Positions 22,206 to 36,700 of a stretch of 64,000 nucleotides of DNA are shown in pieces. Position numbers and translations under genes: made by a program. The notes under the pieces are model-generated. The model did no database searches, was not told the DNA's origin, and saw nothing but the letters and a program-made list of their open reading frames with translations. Where the stretch lies: contig OY979730.1 in the NCBI GenBank assembly GCA_963855995.1, forward strand, positions 6,397,341 through 6,461,340. The letters run 5' to 3'. This DNA comes from Muricea muricata (taxonomy: Eukaryota; Cnidaria; Anthozoa; Malacalcyonacea; Plexauridae). Every line of letters starts with the position of its first letter. The stretch's first letter is position 1.

Positions 22206-24459
22206 CGCTCAAACCACGGAGATGAGTGAAATAACATGTTGAAATGAGAAACCTTAAACTAAGTTATAAACTGAAAAGAAACGATCTTAGAATCATCAAA
22301 ATCACGTTTTTAGCGCTCTAGAAACGATTTGAGCGTAAAAACATCCTCAAATCACCAACTATAGATTCGCGTCTTAAATCGTTCACGGCGACGTATTAGA
22401 GCTTAAAATGATATTTCAGTGCAAAAGTTAACGAATTGAGCGATATGATGTACTGCAATCACGGACTTAAAAGAGACCTTCTAAATGAAAATTGCAGAAC
22501 TTAGCAAGTCGGGAATTAAGTTTTCAGCGCTCAAACCATGGAGATGAGTGAAATAACATGTTGAATTGCGAAACCTATAACTAGCTTGTAATCTGAAAAG
22601 ACACGATCTTAGAATCATCAAAATCGCGTTTTTAGCGCTGCAGCAGCGATTTAAGCATATAACATGCTCAAATCTTCAACTATAGATTCACGTCTTAAAT
22701 CGTTCACGGCGACGTTTTAGAGCTTAAAATGATATTTCAGTGCTAAAGTTAACGAATTGAGCGCTATTGATGTACTGCAATCACGGACTTAAAAGAGACC
22801 TTCTAAATGAAAATTGCAGAACTTAGCAAGTCGGGAATCAAGTTTTCGGCGTTCAAACCACGGAGATGAGTGAAATAACATGTTGAAATGAGAAACCTAT
22901 AATTAGCTTGAAAACTGAAAAGACACGATCTTAGAATCATCAAAATCGCGTTTTTAGCGCTGTAGAAGCGATTTGAGCTTAAAAACATGCTCAAGTCACC
23001 AACTAAAGATTCGCGTCTTAAATCGTTCACGGCGACGTTTTAGAGCTTAAAATGATATTTCAGTGCTAAAGTTAACGAATTGAGCGCTATGATTAACTGC
23101 AATCACGGACTTAAAAGAGACCTTCTAAATGAAAATTGCAGAACTTAGCAAGTCGGGAATCAAGTTTTCGGCGCTCAAACCACGGAGATGAGTGAAATAA
23201 CATGTTGAAATGAGCAACCTATAACTAGCTTATAAACTGAAAAGAAACGATCTTAGAATCATCAAAATCGCGTTTTTAGCGCTCTAGAAGCGATTTGAGC
23301 GTAAAAACATGCTCAAATCAGAAACTAAAGATTCCTGTCTAAAATCAATCACGGCGACATTTTAGAGCTTAAAATGATATTTTTAGTGCTAAAGTGAACG
23401 AGTTAAGCGCAATGATATAATGCAATCACGGATCTAAAAGAGACCTTTTAATTCGAAATTGAAGAACTTAGCAAGTCGGGAAAGAAGTTTTCATCGCTCA
23501 AACCACGGAGATGAGTGAAATAACATGTTGAAATGAGAAATCTTAAACTAAGTTATAAACTGAAAAGAAAGATCTTAGAATCATCAAAATCGCGTTTTTA
23601 GCGCTCTAGAAACGATTTGAGCGTAAAAACATCCTCAAATCACCAACTATAGATTCGCGTCTTAAATCGTTCACGGCGACGTTTTAGAGCTTAAAATGAT
23701 ATTTCAGTGCTAAAGTTAACGAGTTGAGCGCTATGATTTACTGCACTCACGGACTTAAAAGAGACCTTCTAAATGAAAATTGCAGAACTTAGCAAGTCGG
23801 GAATCAAGTTTTCAGCGCTCAAACCATGGAGATGAGTGAAATAACATGTTGAAATGCGAAACCTATAACTAGCTTGTAATCTGAAAAGACACGATCTTAG
23901 AATCATCAAAATCGCGTTTTTAGAGCTGTAGCAGCGATTTAAGCATAAAACATGCTCATGTCCCCAACTATAGATTCACGTCTTAAATCGTTCACGGCGA
24001 CGTTTTAGAGCTTAAAATGATATTTCAGTGCTAAAGTTAACGAATTGAGCGCTATGATGTACTGCAATCACGGACTTAAAAGAGACCTTCTAAATAAAAA
24101 TTGCAGAACTTAGCAAGTCGGGAATCAAGTTTTCGGCGCTCAAACCACGGAGATGAGTGAAATAACATGTTGAAATCAGAAACCTATAACTAGCTTATAA
24201 ACTGAAAAGAAACGATCTTAGAATCATCAAAATCGCGTTTTTAAAGCTGTAGAAGCGATTTGAGAGTAAAAACATGCTCAAATCAGAAACTAAAGATTCC
24301 CGTCTAAAATCAATCACGGCGACGTTTTAGAGCTTAAAATGATATTTTTAGTGCTAAAGTGAACGAGTTAAGCGCAATGATATAATGCAATCACGGACCT
24401 AAAAGAGACCTTCTAAATGGAAATTGAAGAACTTAGCAAGTCGGGAAACAAGTTTTCGG

Positions 24460-27400
24460 CGCCAAACCATGGAGATGAGATAAATAACATGTTGAAATGC
24501 GAAACCTATATCTAGCTTGTAATCTGAAAAGACACGATCTTAGAATCATCAAAATCGCGTTGTTAGCGCTGTAGAAGCGATTTGAGCGTAAAAACATGCT
24601 CAAGTCACCAACTAAAGATTCGCGTCTTAAATCGTTCACAGCGACGTTTTAGAGCTTAAAATGATATTTCAGTGCTAAAGTTAACGAACTGAGCGCTATG
24701 ATTAACTGCAATCACGGACTTAAAAGAGACCTTCTAAATGAAAACTGCAGAACTTAGCAAGTCGGGAATCAAGTTTTCGGCGCTCAAACCACAGAGATGA
24801 GATAAATAACATGTTGAAATTAGAAACCTTAAACTAAGTTATAAACTGAAAAGAAACGATCTTAGAATCATCAAAATCGCGTTTTTAGTGCTCTAGAAGC
24901 GATTTGAGCGTAAAAACATGCTCAAATCAGAAACTAAAGATTCCTGTCTAAAATCAATCACGGCGACGTTTTAGAGCTTAAAATGATATTTTTAGTGCTA
25001 AAGTGAACGAGTTAAGCGCAATGATATAATGCAATCACGGACCTAAAAGAGACCTTCTAAATGAAAATTGCAGAACTTAGCAAGTCGGGAATCAAATTTT
25101 CGGCGCTCAAACCATGGAGATGAGTGAAATAACATGTTGAAATGAGAAACCTATAACTAGCTTATAAACTGAAAAGAAACGATCTTAGAATCATCAAAAT
25201 CGCGTTTTTAGCCCTCTAGAAGCAATTTGAGCGTAAAAAAATGCTCAAATCACAAACTAAAGATTCCCGTCTAAAATCAATCACGGCGACGTTTCAGAGC
25301 TTAAAATGATATTTTTAGTGCTCAAGTGAACGAGTTAAGCGCAATGATATAATGCAATCACGGACCTAAAAGAGACCTTCTAATTGGAAATTGAAGAACT
25401 TAGCAAGTCGGGAATTAAGTTTTCGGCGCTCAAACCACGGAGATGAGTGAAATAACATGTTAAAATCAGAAACCTATAAGTAGCTTATAAACTGAAAAGA
25501 AACGATCTTAGAATCATCAAAATCGCGTTTTTAAAGCTGTAGATGCGATTTTAGCGTAAAAACATGCTCAAATCAGAAACTAAAGATTCCTGTCTAAAAT
25601 CAATCACGGCGACGTTTTAGAGCTTAAAATGATATTTTTAGTGCTAAAGTGAATGAGTTAAGCGCAATGATATAATGCAATCACGGATCTAAAAGAGACA
25701 TTCTAATTGGAAATTGAAGAACTTAGCAAGTCGGGAATTAAGTTTTCGGCGGTCAAACCATGGAGATGAGTGAAATAACATGTTGAAATGAGAAACCTAT
25801 AACTAGCTTGTAAACTGAAAAGAAACGATCTTAGAATCATCAAAATCACGTTTTTAGCACTCTAGAAGTGATTTGAGCGTAAAAACATGCGAAAATCACC
25901 AACTATAGATTCGCGTCTTATGTCGTTCACGGCGACGTTTTAGAGCTTAAAATGATATTTTAGTGCTAAAGTTAACGAATTGAGCGCTATGATGTACTGC
26001 AATCACGGACTTAAAAGAGACCTTCTAAATGAAAATTGCAGAACTTAGATAGTCGGGAATCAAGTTTTCATCACTCAAACCACGGAGATGAGTGAAATAA
26101 CATGTTGAAATGAGAAACCTTAAACTACGTTATAAACTAAAAAGAAACGATCTTAGAATCATCAAAATCGCGTTTTTAGCGCTCTAGAAGCGATTTGAGC
26201 GTAAAAACATGCTCAAATCAGAAACTAAAGATTCCTGTCTAAAATCAAACACGGCGACGTTTTATAGCTTAAAATGATATTTTTAGTGCTAAAGTGAACG
26301 AGTTAAGCGCAATGATATAATGCAATCACGGACCTAAAAGAGACCTTCTAACTGGAAATTGAAGAACTTAGCAAGTCGGGAATTAAGTTTTCGGCGGTCA
26401 AACTATGGAGATGAGTGAAATAACATGTTGAAATGAGAAACCTATAACTAGCTTGTAAACTGGAAAGAAACGATCCTAGAATCATCAAAATCACGTTTTT
26501 AGCACTCTAGAAGTGATTTGAGCGTAAAAACATGCGAAAATCACCAACTATAGATTCGCGTCTTAAGTCGTTCACATCGACGTTTTAGAGCTTAAAATGA
26601 TATTTTAGTGCTAAAGTTAACGAATTGAGCGCTATGATGTGCTGCAATCACGGACTTAAAAGAGACCTTCTAAATGAAAATTGCAGAACTTAGCAAGTCG
26701 GGAATCAAGTTTTCGGCGCACAAAATATGGAGATGAGTGAAATAACATGTTGAAATGCGAAACCTATATCTAGCTTGTAATCTGAAAAGACACGATCTTA
26801 GAATCATCAAAATCGCGTTTTAAGCGCTGTAGAAGCGATTTGAGCGTAAAAACATGCTCAAGTCACCAACTAAAGATTCGCGTCTTAAATCGTTCACGGC
26901 GACGTTTTAGAGCTTAAAATGATATTTCAGTGCTAAAGTTAACGAATTGAGCGCTATGATGTACTGCAATCACGGACTTAAAAGAGACCTTCTAAATAAA
27001 AATTGCAGAACTTAGCAAGTCGGGAATTAAGTTTTCGGCGCTCAAACCACGGAGATGAGTGAAATAACATGTTGAAATCAGAAACCTATAACTAGCTTAT
27101 AAACTGAAAAGAAACGATCTTAGAATCATCAAAATCGCGTTTTTAAAGCTGTAGAAGCGATTTGAGCGTAAAAACATGCTCAAATCAGAACCTAAAGATT
27201 CCCGTCTAAAATCAATCACGGCGACGTTTTAGAGCTAGAAATGATATTTTTAGTGCTAAAGTGAACGAGTTAAGCGCAATGATATAATGCAATCACGGAT
27301 CTAAAAGAGACCTTCTAAATGGAAATTGAAGAACTTAGCAAGTCGGGAATCAAGTTTTTGGCGCTCAAACAATGGAGATGAGTTAAAACATGTTGAAATA

Positions 27401-30400
27401 CGAAACCTATAACTAGCTTGTAATCTGAAAAGACACGATCTTAGAATCATCAAAATCGCGTTTTTAGCACTCTAGAAGTGATTTGAGCGTAAAAACATGC
27501 GAAAATCAACAACTATAGATTCGCGTCTTTAGTCGTTCACGGCGACGTTTTAGAGCTTAAAATGATATTTTAGTGCTAAAGTTAACGAATTGAGCGCTAT
27601 GATGTACTGCAATCACGGACTTAAAAAAGACCTTCTATATGAAAATTGCAGAACTTAGCAAGTCGGGAATCAAGTTTTCATCGCTCAAACCACGGAGATG
27701 AGTGAAATAACATGTTGAAATGAGAAACCTTAAACTAAGTTATAAACTGAAAAGAAACGATCTTAGAATCATCAAAATCGCGTTTTTAGCGCTCTAGAAG
27801 CGATTTGAGCGTAAAAACATCCTCAAATCACCAACTATAGATTCGCGTCTTAAATCGTTCACGGCGACTTTTTAGAGCTTAAAATGATATTTTAGTGCTA
27901 AAGTTAACGAATTGAGCGCTATGATGTACTGCAATCACGGACTTAAAAGAGACCTTCTAAATGAAAATTGCAGAACTTAGCAAGTCGGGAATCAAGTTTT
28001 CATCACTCAAACCACGGAGATGAGTGAAATAACATGTTGAAATGAGAAACCTTAAACTACGTTATAAACTGAAAAGAAACGATCTTAGAATCATCAAAAT
28101 CGCGTTTTTAGCGCTCTAGAAACGATTTGAGCGTAAAAACATCCTCAAATCAATAACTATAGATTCGCGTCTTAAATCGTTCACGGCGACGTTTTAGAGC
28201 TTAAAATGATATTTCAGTGCTAAAGTTAACGAGTTGAGCGCTATGATGTACTGCACTCACGGACTTAAAAGAGACCTTCTAAATGAAAATTGCAGAACTT
28301 AGCAAGTCGGGAATCAAGTTTTCAGCGCTCAAACCATGGAGATGAGTGAAATAACATGTTGAAATGCGAAACCTATAACTAGCTTAAAATCTGAAAAGAC
28401 ACGATCTTAGAATCATTAAAATCGCGTTTTTAGCGCTGTAGCAGCGATTTAAGCATAAAACATGCTCATGTCCCCAACTATAGATTCACGTCTTAAATCG
28501 TTCACGGCGACGTTTTAGAGCTTAAAATGATATTTCAGTGCTAACGTTAACGAATTGAGCGCTATGATGTACTGCAATCACGGACTTCAAAGAGACCTTC
28601 TATATAAAAATTGCAGAACTTAGCAAGTCGGGAATTAAGTTTTCGGCGCTCAAACCACGGAGATGAGTGAAATAACAGGTTGAAACAGAAACCTATAACT
28701 AGCTTATAAACTGAAAAGAAACGATCTTAGAATCATCAAAATCGCGTTTTTAAAGCTGTAGAAGCGATTTGAGAGTAAAAACATGCTCAAATCAGAAACT
28801 AAAGATTCCCGTCTAAAATCAATCACGGCGACGTTTTAGAGCTTAAAATGATATTTTTAGTGCTAAAGTGAACGAGTTAAGCGCAATGATATAATGCAAT
28901 CACGGATCTAAAAGAGACCTTCTAAATGGAAATTAAAGAACTTAGCAAGTCGGGAATCAAGTTTTTGGCGCTCAAACAATGGAGATGAGTTAAAACATGT
29001 TGAAATACGAAACCTATAACTAGCTTGTAATCTGAAAAGACACGATCTTAGAATCATCAAAATCGCGTTTTTAGCGCTCTAGAAGCGATTTGAGCGTAAA
29101 AACATCCTCAAATCACCAACTATAGATTCGCGTCTTAAATCGTTCACGGCGACGTTTTAGAGCTTAAAATGATATTTCAGTGCTAAAGTTAACGAATTGA
29201 GCGCTATGATGTACTGCTATCACGGACTTAAAAGAGACCTTCTAAATGAAAATTGCAGAACTTAGCAAGTCGGGAATAAAGTTTTCGCCGCTCAAACCAT
29301 GGAGATGAGTGAAATAACATGTTGAAATGCGAAACCTATAACTAGCTTGTAATCTGAAAAGACACGATCTTAGAATCATCAAAATCGCGTTTTTTGCGCT
29401 GTAGCAGCGATTTAAGCATAAAACATGCTCATATATCCAACTATAGATTCACGTCTTAAATCGTTCACGGCGACGTTTTAGAGCTTAAAATGATATTTCA
29501 GTGCTAACGTTAACGAATTGAGCGCTATGATGTACTGCAATCACGGACTTCAAAGAGACCTTCTACATAAAAATTGCAGAACTTAGCAAGTCGGGAATTA
29601 AGTTTTCGGCGCTCAAACCACGGAGATGAGTGAAATAACATGTTGAAACAGAAACCTATAACTAGCTTATAAACTGAAAAGAAACGATCTTAGAATCATC
29701 AAAATCGCGTTTTTAAAGCTGTAGAAGCGATTTGAGCGTAAAAACATGCTCAAATCAGAAACTAAAGATTCCTGTCTAAAATCAATCACTGCGACGTTTT
29801 AGAGCTTAAAATGATATTTTTAGTGCTAAAATGAACTAGTTAAGCGCAATGATATAATGCAATCACGGACCTAAAAGAGACCTTCTAAATGGAAATTGAA
29901 GAACTTAGCAAGTCGGGAAACAAGTTTTCGGCGCCAAACCATGGAGATGAGTGAAATAACATGTTGAAATGCGAAACCTATATCTAGCTTGTAATCTGAA
30001 AAGACACGATCTTAGAATCATCAAAATCGCGTTTTTAGCGCTGTAGAAGCGATTTGAGCGTAAAAACATGCTCAAGTCACCAACTAAAGATTCGCGTCTT
30101 AAATCGTTCACAGCGACGTTTTAGAGCTTAAAATGATATTTCAGTGCTAAAGTTAACGAACTGAGCGCTATGATTAACTGCAATCACGGACTTAAAAGAG
30201 ACCTTCTAAATGAAAACTGCAGAACTTAGCAAGTCGGGAATCAAGTTTTCGGCGCTCAAACCACAGAGATGAGATAAATAACATGTTGAAATTAGAAACC
30301 TTAAACTAAGTTATAAACTGAAAAGAAACGATCTTAGAATCATCAAAATCGCGTTTTTAGCGCTCTAGAAGCGATTTGAGCGTCAAAACATCCTCAAATC

Positions 30401-33400
30401 ACCAACTATAGATTCGCGTCTTAAATCGTTCACGGCGACGTTTTAGAGCTTAATATGATATTTGAGTGCTAAAGTTAACGAATTGAGCGCTATGATGTAC
30501 TGCAATCACGGACTTAAAAGAGACCTTCTAAATAAAAATTGCAGAACTTAGCAAGTCGGGAATTAAGTTTTCGGCGCTCAAACGACGGAGATGAGTGAAA
30601 TAACATGTTGAAATCATAAACCTATAACTACCTTATAAACTGAAAAGAAACGATCTTTGAATCATCAAAATCGCGTTTTTAAAGCTGTAGAAGCGATTTG
30701 AGCGTAAAAACATGCTCAAGTCACCAACTAAAGATTCGCGTCTTTAGTCGTTCACGGCGACGTTGTAGAGCTTAAAATGATATTTTAGTGCTAAAGTTAA
30801 CGAATTGAGCGCTATGATGTACTGCAATCACGGACTTAAAAGAGACCTTCTAAATGAAAATTGCAGAACTTAGCAAGTCGGGAATAAAGTTTTCGCCGCT
30901 CAAACCATGGAGATGAGTGAAATAACATGTTGAAATGCGAAACCTATAACTAGCTTGTAATCTGAAAAGACACGATCTTAGAATCATCAAAATCGCGTTT
31001 TTTGCGCTGTAGCAGCGATTTAAGCATAAAACATGCTCATATATCCAACTATAGATTCACGTCTTAAATCGTTCACGGCGACGTTTTAGAGCTTAAAATG
31101 ATATTTCAGTGCTAACGTTAACGAATTGAGCGCTATGATGTACTGCAATCACGGACTTCAAAGAGACCTTCTATATAAAAATTGCAGAACTTAGCAAGTC
31201 GGGAATTAAGTTTTCGGCGCTCAAACGACGGAGATGAGTGAAATAACATGTTGAAATCATAAACCTATAACTACCTTATAAACTGAAAAGAAACGATCTT
31301 TGAATCATCAAAATCGCGTTTTTAAAGCTGTAGAAGCGATTTGAGCGTAAAAACATGCTCAAGTCACCAACTAAAGATTCGCGTCTTTAGTCGTTCACGG
31401 CGACGTTGTAGAGCTTAAAATGATATTTTAGTGCTAAAGTTAACGAATTGAGCAATATGATGTACTGCAATCACGGACTTAAAAGAGACCTTCTAAATGA
31501 AAATTGCAGAACTTAGCAAGTCGGGAATCAAGTTTTCATCGCTCAAACCACGGAGATGAGTGAAATAACATGTTGAAATGAGAAACCTTAAACTAAGTTA
31601 TAAACTGAAAAGAAACGATCTTAGAATCATCAAAATCACGTTTTTAGCGCTCTAGAAACGATTTGAGCGTAAAAACATCCTCAAATCACCAACTATAGAT
31701 TCGCGTCTTAAATCGTTCACGGCGACGTATTAGAGCTTAAAATGATATTTCAGTGCAAAAGTTAACGAATTGAGCGATATGATGTACTGCAATCACGGAC
31801 TTAAAAGAGACCTTCTAAATGAAAATTGCAGAACTTAGCAAGTCGGGAATTAAGTTTTCAGCGCTCAAACCATGGAGATGAGTGAAATAACATGTTGAAT
31901 TGCGAAACCTATAACTAGCTTGTAATCTGAAAAGACACGATCTTAGAATCATCAAAATCGCGTTTTTAGCGCTGCAGCAGCGATTTAAGCATATAACATG
32001 CTCAAATCTTCAACTATAGATTCACGTCTTAAATCGTTCACGGCGACGTTTTAGAGCTTAAAATGATATTTCAGTGCTAAAGTTAACGAATTGAGCGCTA
32101 TTGATGTACTGCAATCACGGACTTAAAAGAGACCTTCTAAATGAAAATTGCAGAACTTAGCAAGTCGGGAATCAAGTTTTCGGCGTTCAAACCACGGAGA
32201 TGAGTGAAATAACATGTTGAAATGAGAAACCTATAATTAGCTTGAAAACTGAAAAGACACGATCTTAGAATCATCAAAATCGCGTTTTTAGCGCTGTAGA
32301 AGCGATTTGAGCTTAAAAACATGCTCAAGTCACCAACTAAAGATTCGCGTCTTAAATCGTTCACGGCGACGTTTTAGAGCTTAAAATGATATTTCAGTGC
32401 TAAAGTTAACGAATTGAGCGCTATGATTAACTGCAATCACGGACTTAAAAGAGACCTTCTAAATGAAAATTGCAGAACTTAGCAAGTCGGGAATCAAGTT
32501 TTCGGCGCTCAAACCACGGAGATGAGTGAAATAACATGTTGAAATGAGCAACCTATAACTAGCTTATAAACTGAAAAGAAACGATCTTAGAATCATCAAA
32601 ATCGCGTTTTTAGCGCTCTAGAAGCGATTTGAGCGTAAAAACATGCTCAAATCAGAAACTAAAGATTCCTGTCTAAAATCAATCACGGCGACATTTTAGA
32701 GCTTAAAATGATATTTTTAGTGCTAAAGTGAACGAGTTAAGCGCAATGATATAATGCAATCACGGATCTAAAAGAGACCTTTTAATTCGAAATTGAAGAA
32801 CTTAGCAAGTCGGGAAAGAAGTTTTCATCGCTCAAACCACGGAGATGAGTGAAATAACATGTTGAAATGAGAAATCTTAAACTAAGTTATAAACTGAAAA
32901 GAAAGATCTTAGAATCATCAAAATCGCGTTTTTAGCGCTCTAGAAACGATTTGAGCGTAAAAACATCCTCAAATCACCAACTATAGATTCGCGTCTTAAA
33001 TCGTTCACGGCGACGTTTTAGAGCTTAAAATGATATTTCAGTGCTAAAGTTAACGAGTTGAGCGCTATGATTTACTGCACTCACGGACTTAAAAGAGACC
33101 TTCTAAATGAAAATTGCAGAACTTAGCAAGTCGGGAATCAAGTTTTCAGCGCTCAAACCATGGAGATGAGTGAAATAACATGTTGAAATGCGAAACCTAT
33201 AACTAGCTTGTAATCTGAAAAGACACGATCTTAGAATCATCAAAATCGCGTTTTTAGAGCTGTAGCAGCGATTTAAGCATAAAACATGCTCATGTCCCCA
33301 ACTATAGATTCACGTCTTAAATCGTTCACGGCGACGTTTTAGAGCTTAAAATGATATTTCAGTGCTAAAGTTAACGAATTGAGCGCTATGATGTACTGCA

Positions 33401-33793
33401 ATCACGGACTTAAAAGAGACCTTCTAAATAAAAATTGCAGAACTTAGCAAGTCGGGAATCAAGTTTTCGGCGCTCAAACCACGGAGATGAGTGAAATAAC
33501 ATGTTGAAATCAGAAACCTATAACTAGCTTATAAACTGAAAAGAAACGATCTTAGAATCATCAAAATCGCGTTTTTAAAGCTGTAGAAGCGATTTGAGAG
33601 TAAAAACATGCTCAAATCAGAAACTAAAGATTCCCGTCTAAAATCAATCACGGCGACGTTTTAGAGCTTAAAATGATATTTTTAGTGCTAAAGTGAACGA
33701 GTTAAGCGCAATGATATAATGCAATCACGGACCTAAAAGAGACCTTCTAAATGGAAATTGAAGAACTTAGCAAGTCGGGAAACAAGTTTTCGG
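24460..33793. repeat. HOR copy C, 29 monomers (m1-m5, m18-m41)
   Basis: The copy is 9,334 bp, 3,861 bp (12 monomers) shorter than B. It matches B through most of m5 (TTATGTCGTTCACGG near 25918) and then continues with GAACTTAGATAG, the private mark of the m17/m18 border, at 26041. m6-m17 are absent. The rest follows B at constant spacing. It shares C at 27191 with copy B (17857), where A, D and F have A, so C probably derives from a B-like unit. Confidence 0.95.
25923..26048. other. Deletion junction in copy C (m5 joined to m18)
   Basis: The m5 parent (B 12728-12853) and the m17 parent (B about 16582-16714) are identical over about 126 bp here, from TCGTTCACGGCGACG to GAACTTAG. Bases before follow m5 (CTTATG) and bases after follow m17 (ATAGTCGGG). 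Homologous unequal exchange within this tract would remove exactly 12 monomers and keep the frame, as observed. Confidence 0.9.
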
Positions 33794-36700
33794 CGCCAAA
33801 CCATGGAGATGAGATAAATAACATGTTGAAATGCGAAACCTATATCTAGCTTGTAATCTGAAAAGACACGATCTTAGAATCATCAAAATCGCGTTGTTAG
33901 CGCTGTAGAAGCGATTTGAGCGTAAAAACATGCTCAAGTCACCAACTAAAGATTCGCGTCTTAAATCGTTCACAGCGACGTTTTAGAGCTTAAAATGATA
34001 TTTCAGTGCTAAAGTTAACGAACTGAGCGCTATGATTAACTGCAATCACGGACTTAAAAGAGACCTTCTAAATGAAAACTGCAGAACTTAGCAAGTCGGG
34101 AATCAAGTTTTCGGCGCTCAAACCACAGAGATGAGATAAATAACATGTTGAAATTAGAAACCTTAAACTAAGTTATAAACTGAAAAGAAACGATCTTAGA
34201 ATCATCAAAATCGCGTTTTTAGTGCTCTAGAAGCGATTTGAGCGTAAAAACATGCTCAAATCAGAAACTAAAGATTCCTGTCTAAAATCAATCACGGCGA
34301 CGTTTTAGAGCTTAAAATGATATTTTTAGTGCTAAAGTGAACGAGTTAAGCGCAATGATATAATGCAATCACGGACCTAAAAGAGACCTTCTAAATGAAA
34401 ATTGCAGAACTTAGCAAGTCGGGAATCAAATTTTCGGCGCTCAAACCATGGAGATGAGTGAAATAACATGTTGAAATGAGAAACCTATAACTAGCTTATA
34501 AACTGAAAAGAAACGATCTTAGAATCATCAAAATCGCGTTTTTAGCCCTCTAGAAGCAATTTGAGCGTAAAAAAATGCTCAAATCACAAACTAAAGATTC
34601 CCGTCTAAAATCAATCACGGCGACGTTTCAGAGCTTAAAATGATATTTTTAGTGCTCAAGTGAACGAGTTAAGCGCAATGATATAATGCAATCACGGACC
34701 TAAAAGAGACCTTCTAATTGGAAATTGAAGAACTTAGCAAGTCGGGAATTAAGTTTTCGGCGCTCAAACCACGGAGATGAGTGAAATAACATGTTAAAAT
34801 CAGAAACCTATAAGTAGCTTATAAACTGAAAAGAAACGATCTTAGAATCATCAAAATCGCGTTTTTAAAGCTGTAGATGCGATTTTAGCGTAAAAACATG
34901 CTCAAATCAGAAACTAAAGATTCCTGTCTAAAATCAATCACGGCGACGTTTTAGAGCTTAAAATGATATTTTTAGTGCTAAAGTGAATGAGTTAAGCGCA
35001 ATGATATAATGCAATCACGGATCTAAAAGAGACATTCTAATTGGAAATTGAAGAACTTAGCAAGTCGGGAATTAAGTTTTCGGCGGTCAAACCATGGAGA
35101 TGAGTGAAATAACATGTTGAAATGAGAAACCTATAACTAGCTTGTAAACTGAAAAGAAACGATCTTAGAATCATCAAAATCACGTTTTTAGCACTCTAGA
35201 AGTGATTTGAGCGTAAAAACATGCGAAAATCACCAACTATAGATTCGCGTCTTATGTCGTTCACGGCGACGTTTTAGAGCTTAAAATGATATTTTAGTGC
35301 TAAAGTTAACGAATTGAGCGCTATGATGTACTGCAATCACGGACTTAAAAGAGACCTTCTAAATGAAAATTGCAGAACTTAGCAAGTCGGGAATCAAGTT
35401 TTCGGCGTTCAAACCACGGAGATGAGTGAAATAACATGTTGAAATTAGAAACCTTAAACTAAGTTATAAACTGAAAAGAAACGATCTTAGAATCATCAAA
35501 ATCGCGTTTTTAGCGCTCTAGAAACGATTTGAGCGTAAAAACATCCTCAAATCAACAACTATAGATTCGCGTCTTAAATCGTTCACGGCGACGTATTAGA
35601 GCTTAAAATGATATTTCAGTGCTAAAGTTAACGAATTGAGTGCTATGATGTACTGCAATCACGGACTTAAAAGAGACCTTCTAAATGAAAATTGCAGAAC
35701 TTAGCAAGTCGGGAATTAAGTTTTCAGCGCTCAAACCATGGAGATGAGTGAAATAACATGTTGAAATGCGAAACCTATAACTAGCTTGTAATCTGAAAAG
35801 GCACGATCTTAGAATCATCAAAATCGCGTTTTTAGCGCTGTAGCAGCGATTTAAGCATAAAACATGCTCAAATCTTCAACTATAGATTCACGTCTTAAAT
35901 CGTTCACGGCGACGTTTTAGAGCTTAAAATGATATTTCAGTGCTAAAGTTAACGAATTGAGCGCTATGATGTACTGCAATCACGGACTTAAAAGAGACCT
36001 TCTAAATGAAAATTGCAGAACTTAGCAAGTCGGGAATCAAGTTTTCGGCGTTCAAACCACGAAGATGAGTGAAATAACATGTTGAAATGAGAAACCTATA
36101 ACTAGCTTGTAAACTGAAAAGAAACGATCTTAGAATCATCAAAATCGCGTTTTTAGACCTCTAGAAGTGATTTGAGCGTAAAAACATGCGAAAATCACCA
36201 ACTATAGATTCGCGTCTTTAGTCGTTCACGGCGACGTTTTAGAGCTTAAAATGATATTTTAGTGCTTAAGTTAACGAATTGAGCGCTATGATGTACTGCA
36301 ATCACGGACTTAAAAGAGACCTTCTAAATGAAAATTGCAGAACTTAGCAAGTCGGGAATCAAGTTTTCGGCGCTCAAACCATGGAGATGAGTGAAATAAC
36401 ATGTAAAATGCGAAACCTATATCTAGCTTGTAATCTGAAAAGACACGCTCTTAGAATCATCAAAATCGCGTTTTTAGCGCTGTAGAAGCGATTTGAGCTT
36501 AAAAACATGCTCAAGTCACCAACTAAAGATTCGCGTCTTAAATCGTTCACGGCGACGTTTTAGAGCTTAAAATGATATTTTAGTGCTAAAGTTAACGAAT
36601 TGAGCGCTATGATGTACTGCAATCACGGACTTAAAAGAGACCTTCTAAATGAAAATTGCAGAACTTAGCAAGTCGGGAATCAAGTTTTCGGCGCTCAAAC

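Larger units (their letters stand above)
11265..24459. repeat. HOR copy B, complete 41-monomer unit (13,195 bp)
   Basis: This is the first complete unit. Monomer starts m1-m41: 11265, 11586, 11909, 12232, 12555, 12877, 13199, 13520, 13842, 14163, 14485, 14808, 15128, 15451, 15773, 16096, 16416, 16738, 17061, 17383, 17705, 18028, 18348, 18670, 18992, 19313, 19635, 19955, 20276, 20598, 20919, 21241, 21563, 21884, 22206, 22528, 22850, 23172, 23495, 23816, 24137. D and F have the same spacing at every landmark checked, so adding 22,529 or 39,590 gives their starts. Individual monomers are told apart by private marks, such as CATATAGATG in m10, AACAATGGAG in m16, m22 and m27, and GAACTTAGATAG at the end of m17. 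Base changes seen in B include A at 15672 (G in D and F) and C at 17857 (shared with C only). Confidence 0.97.
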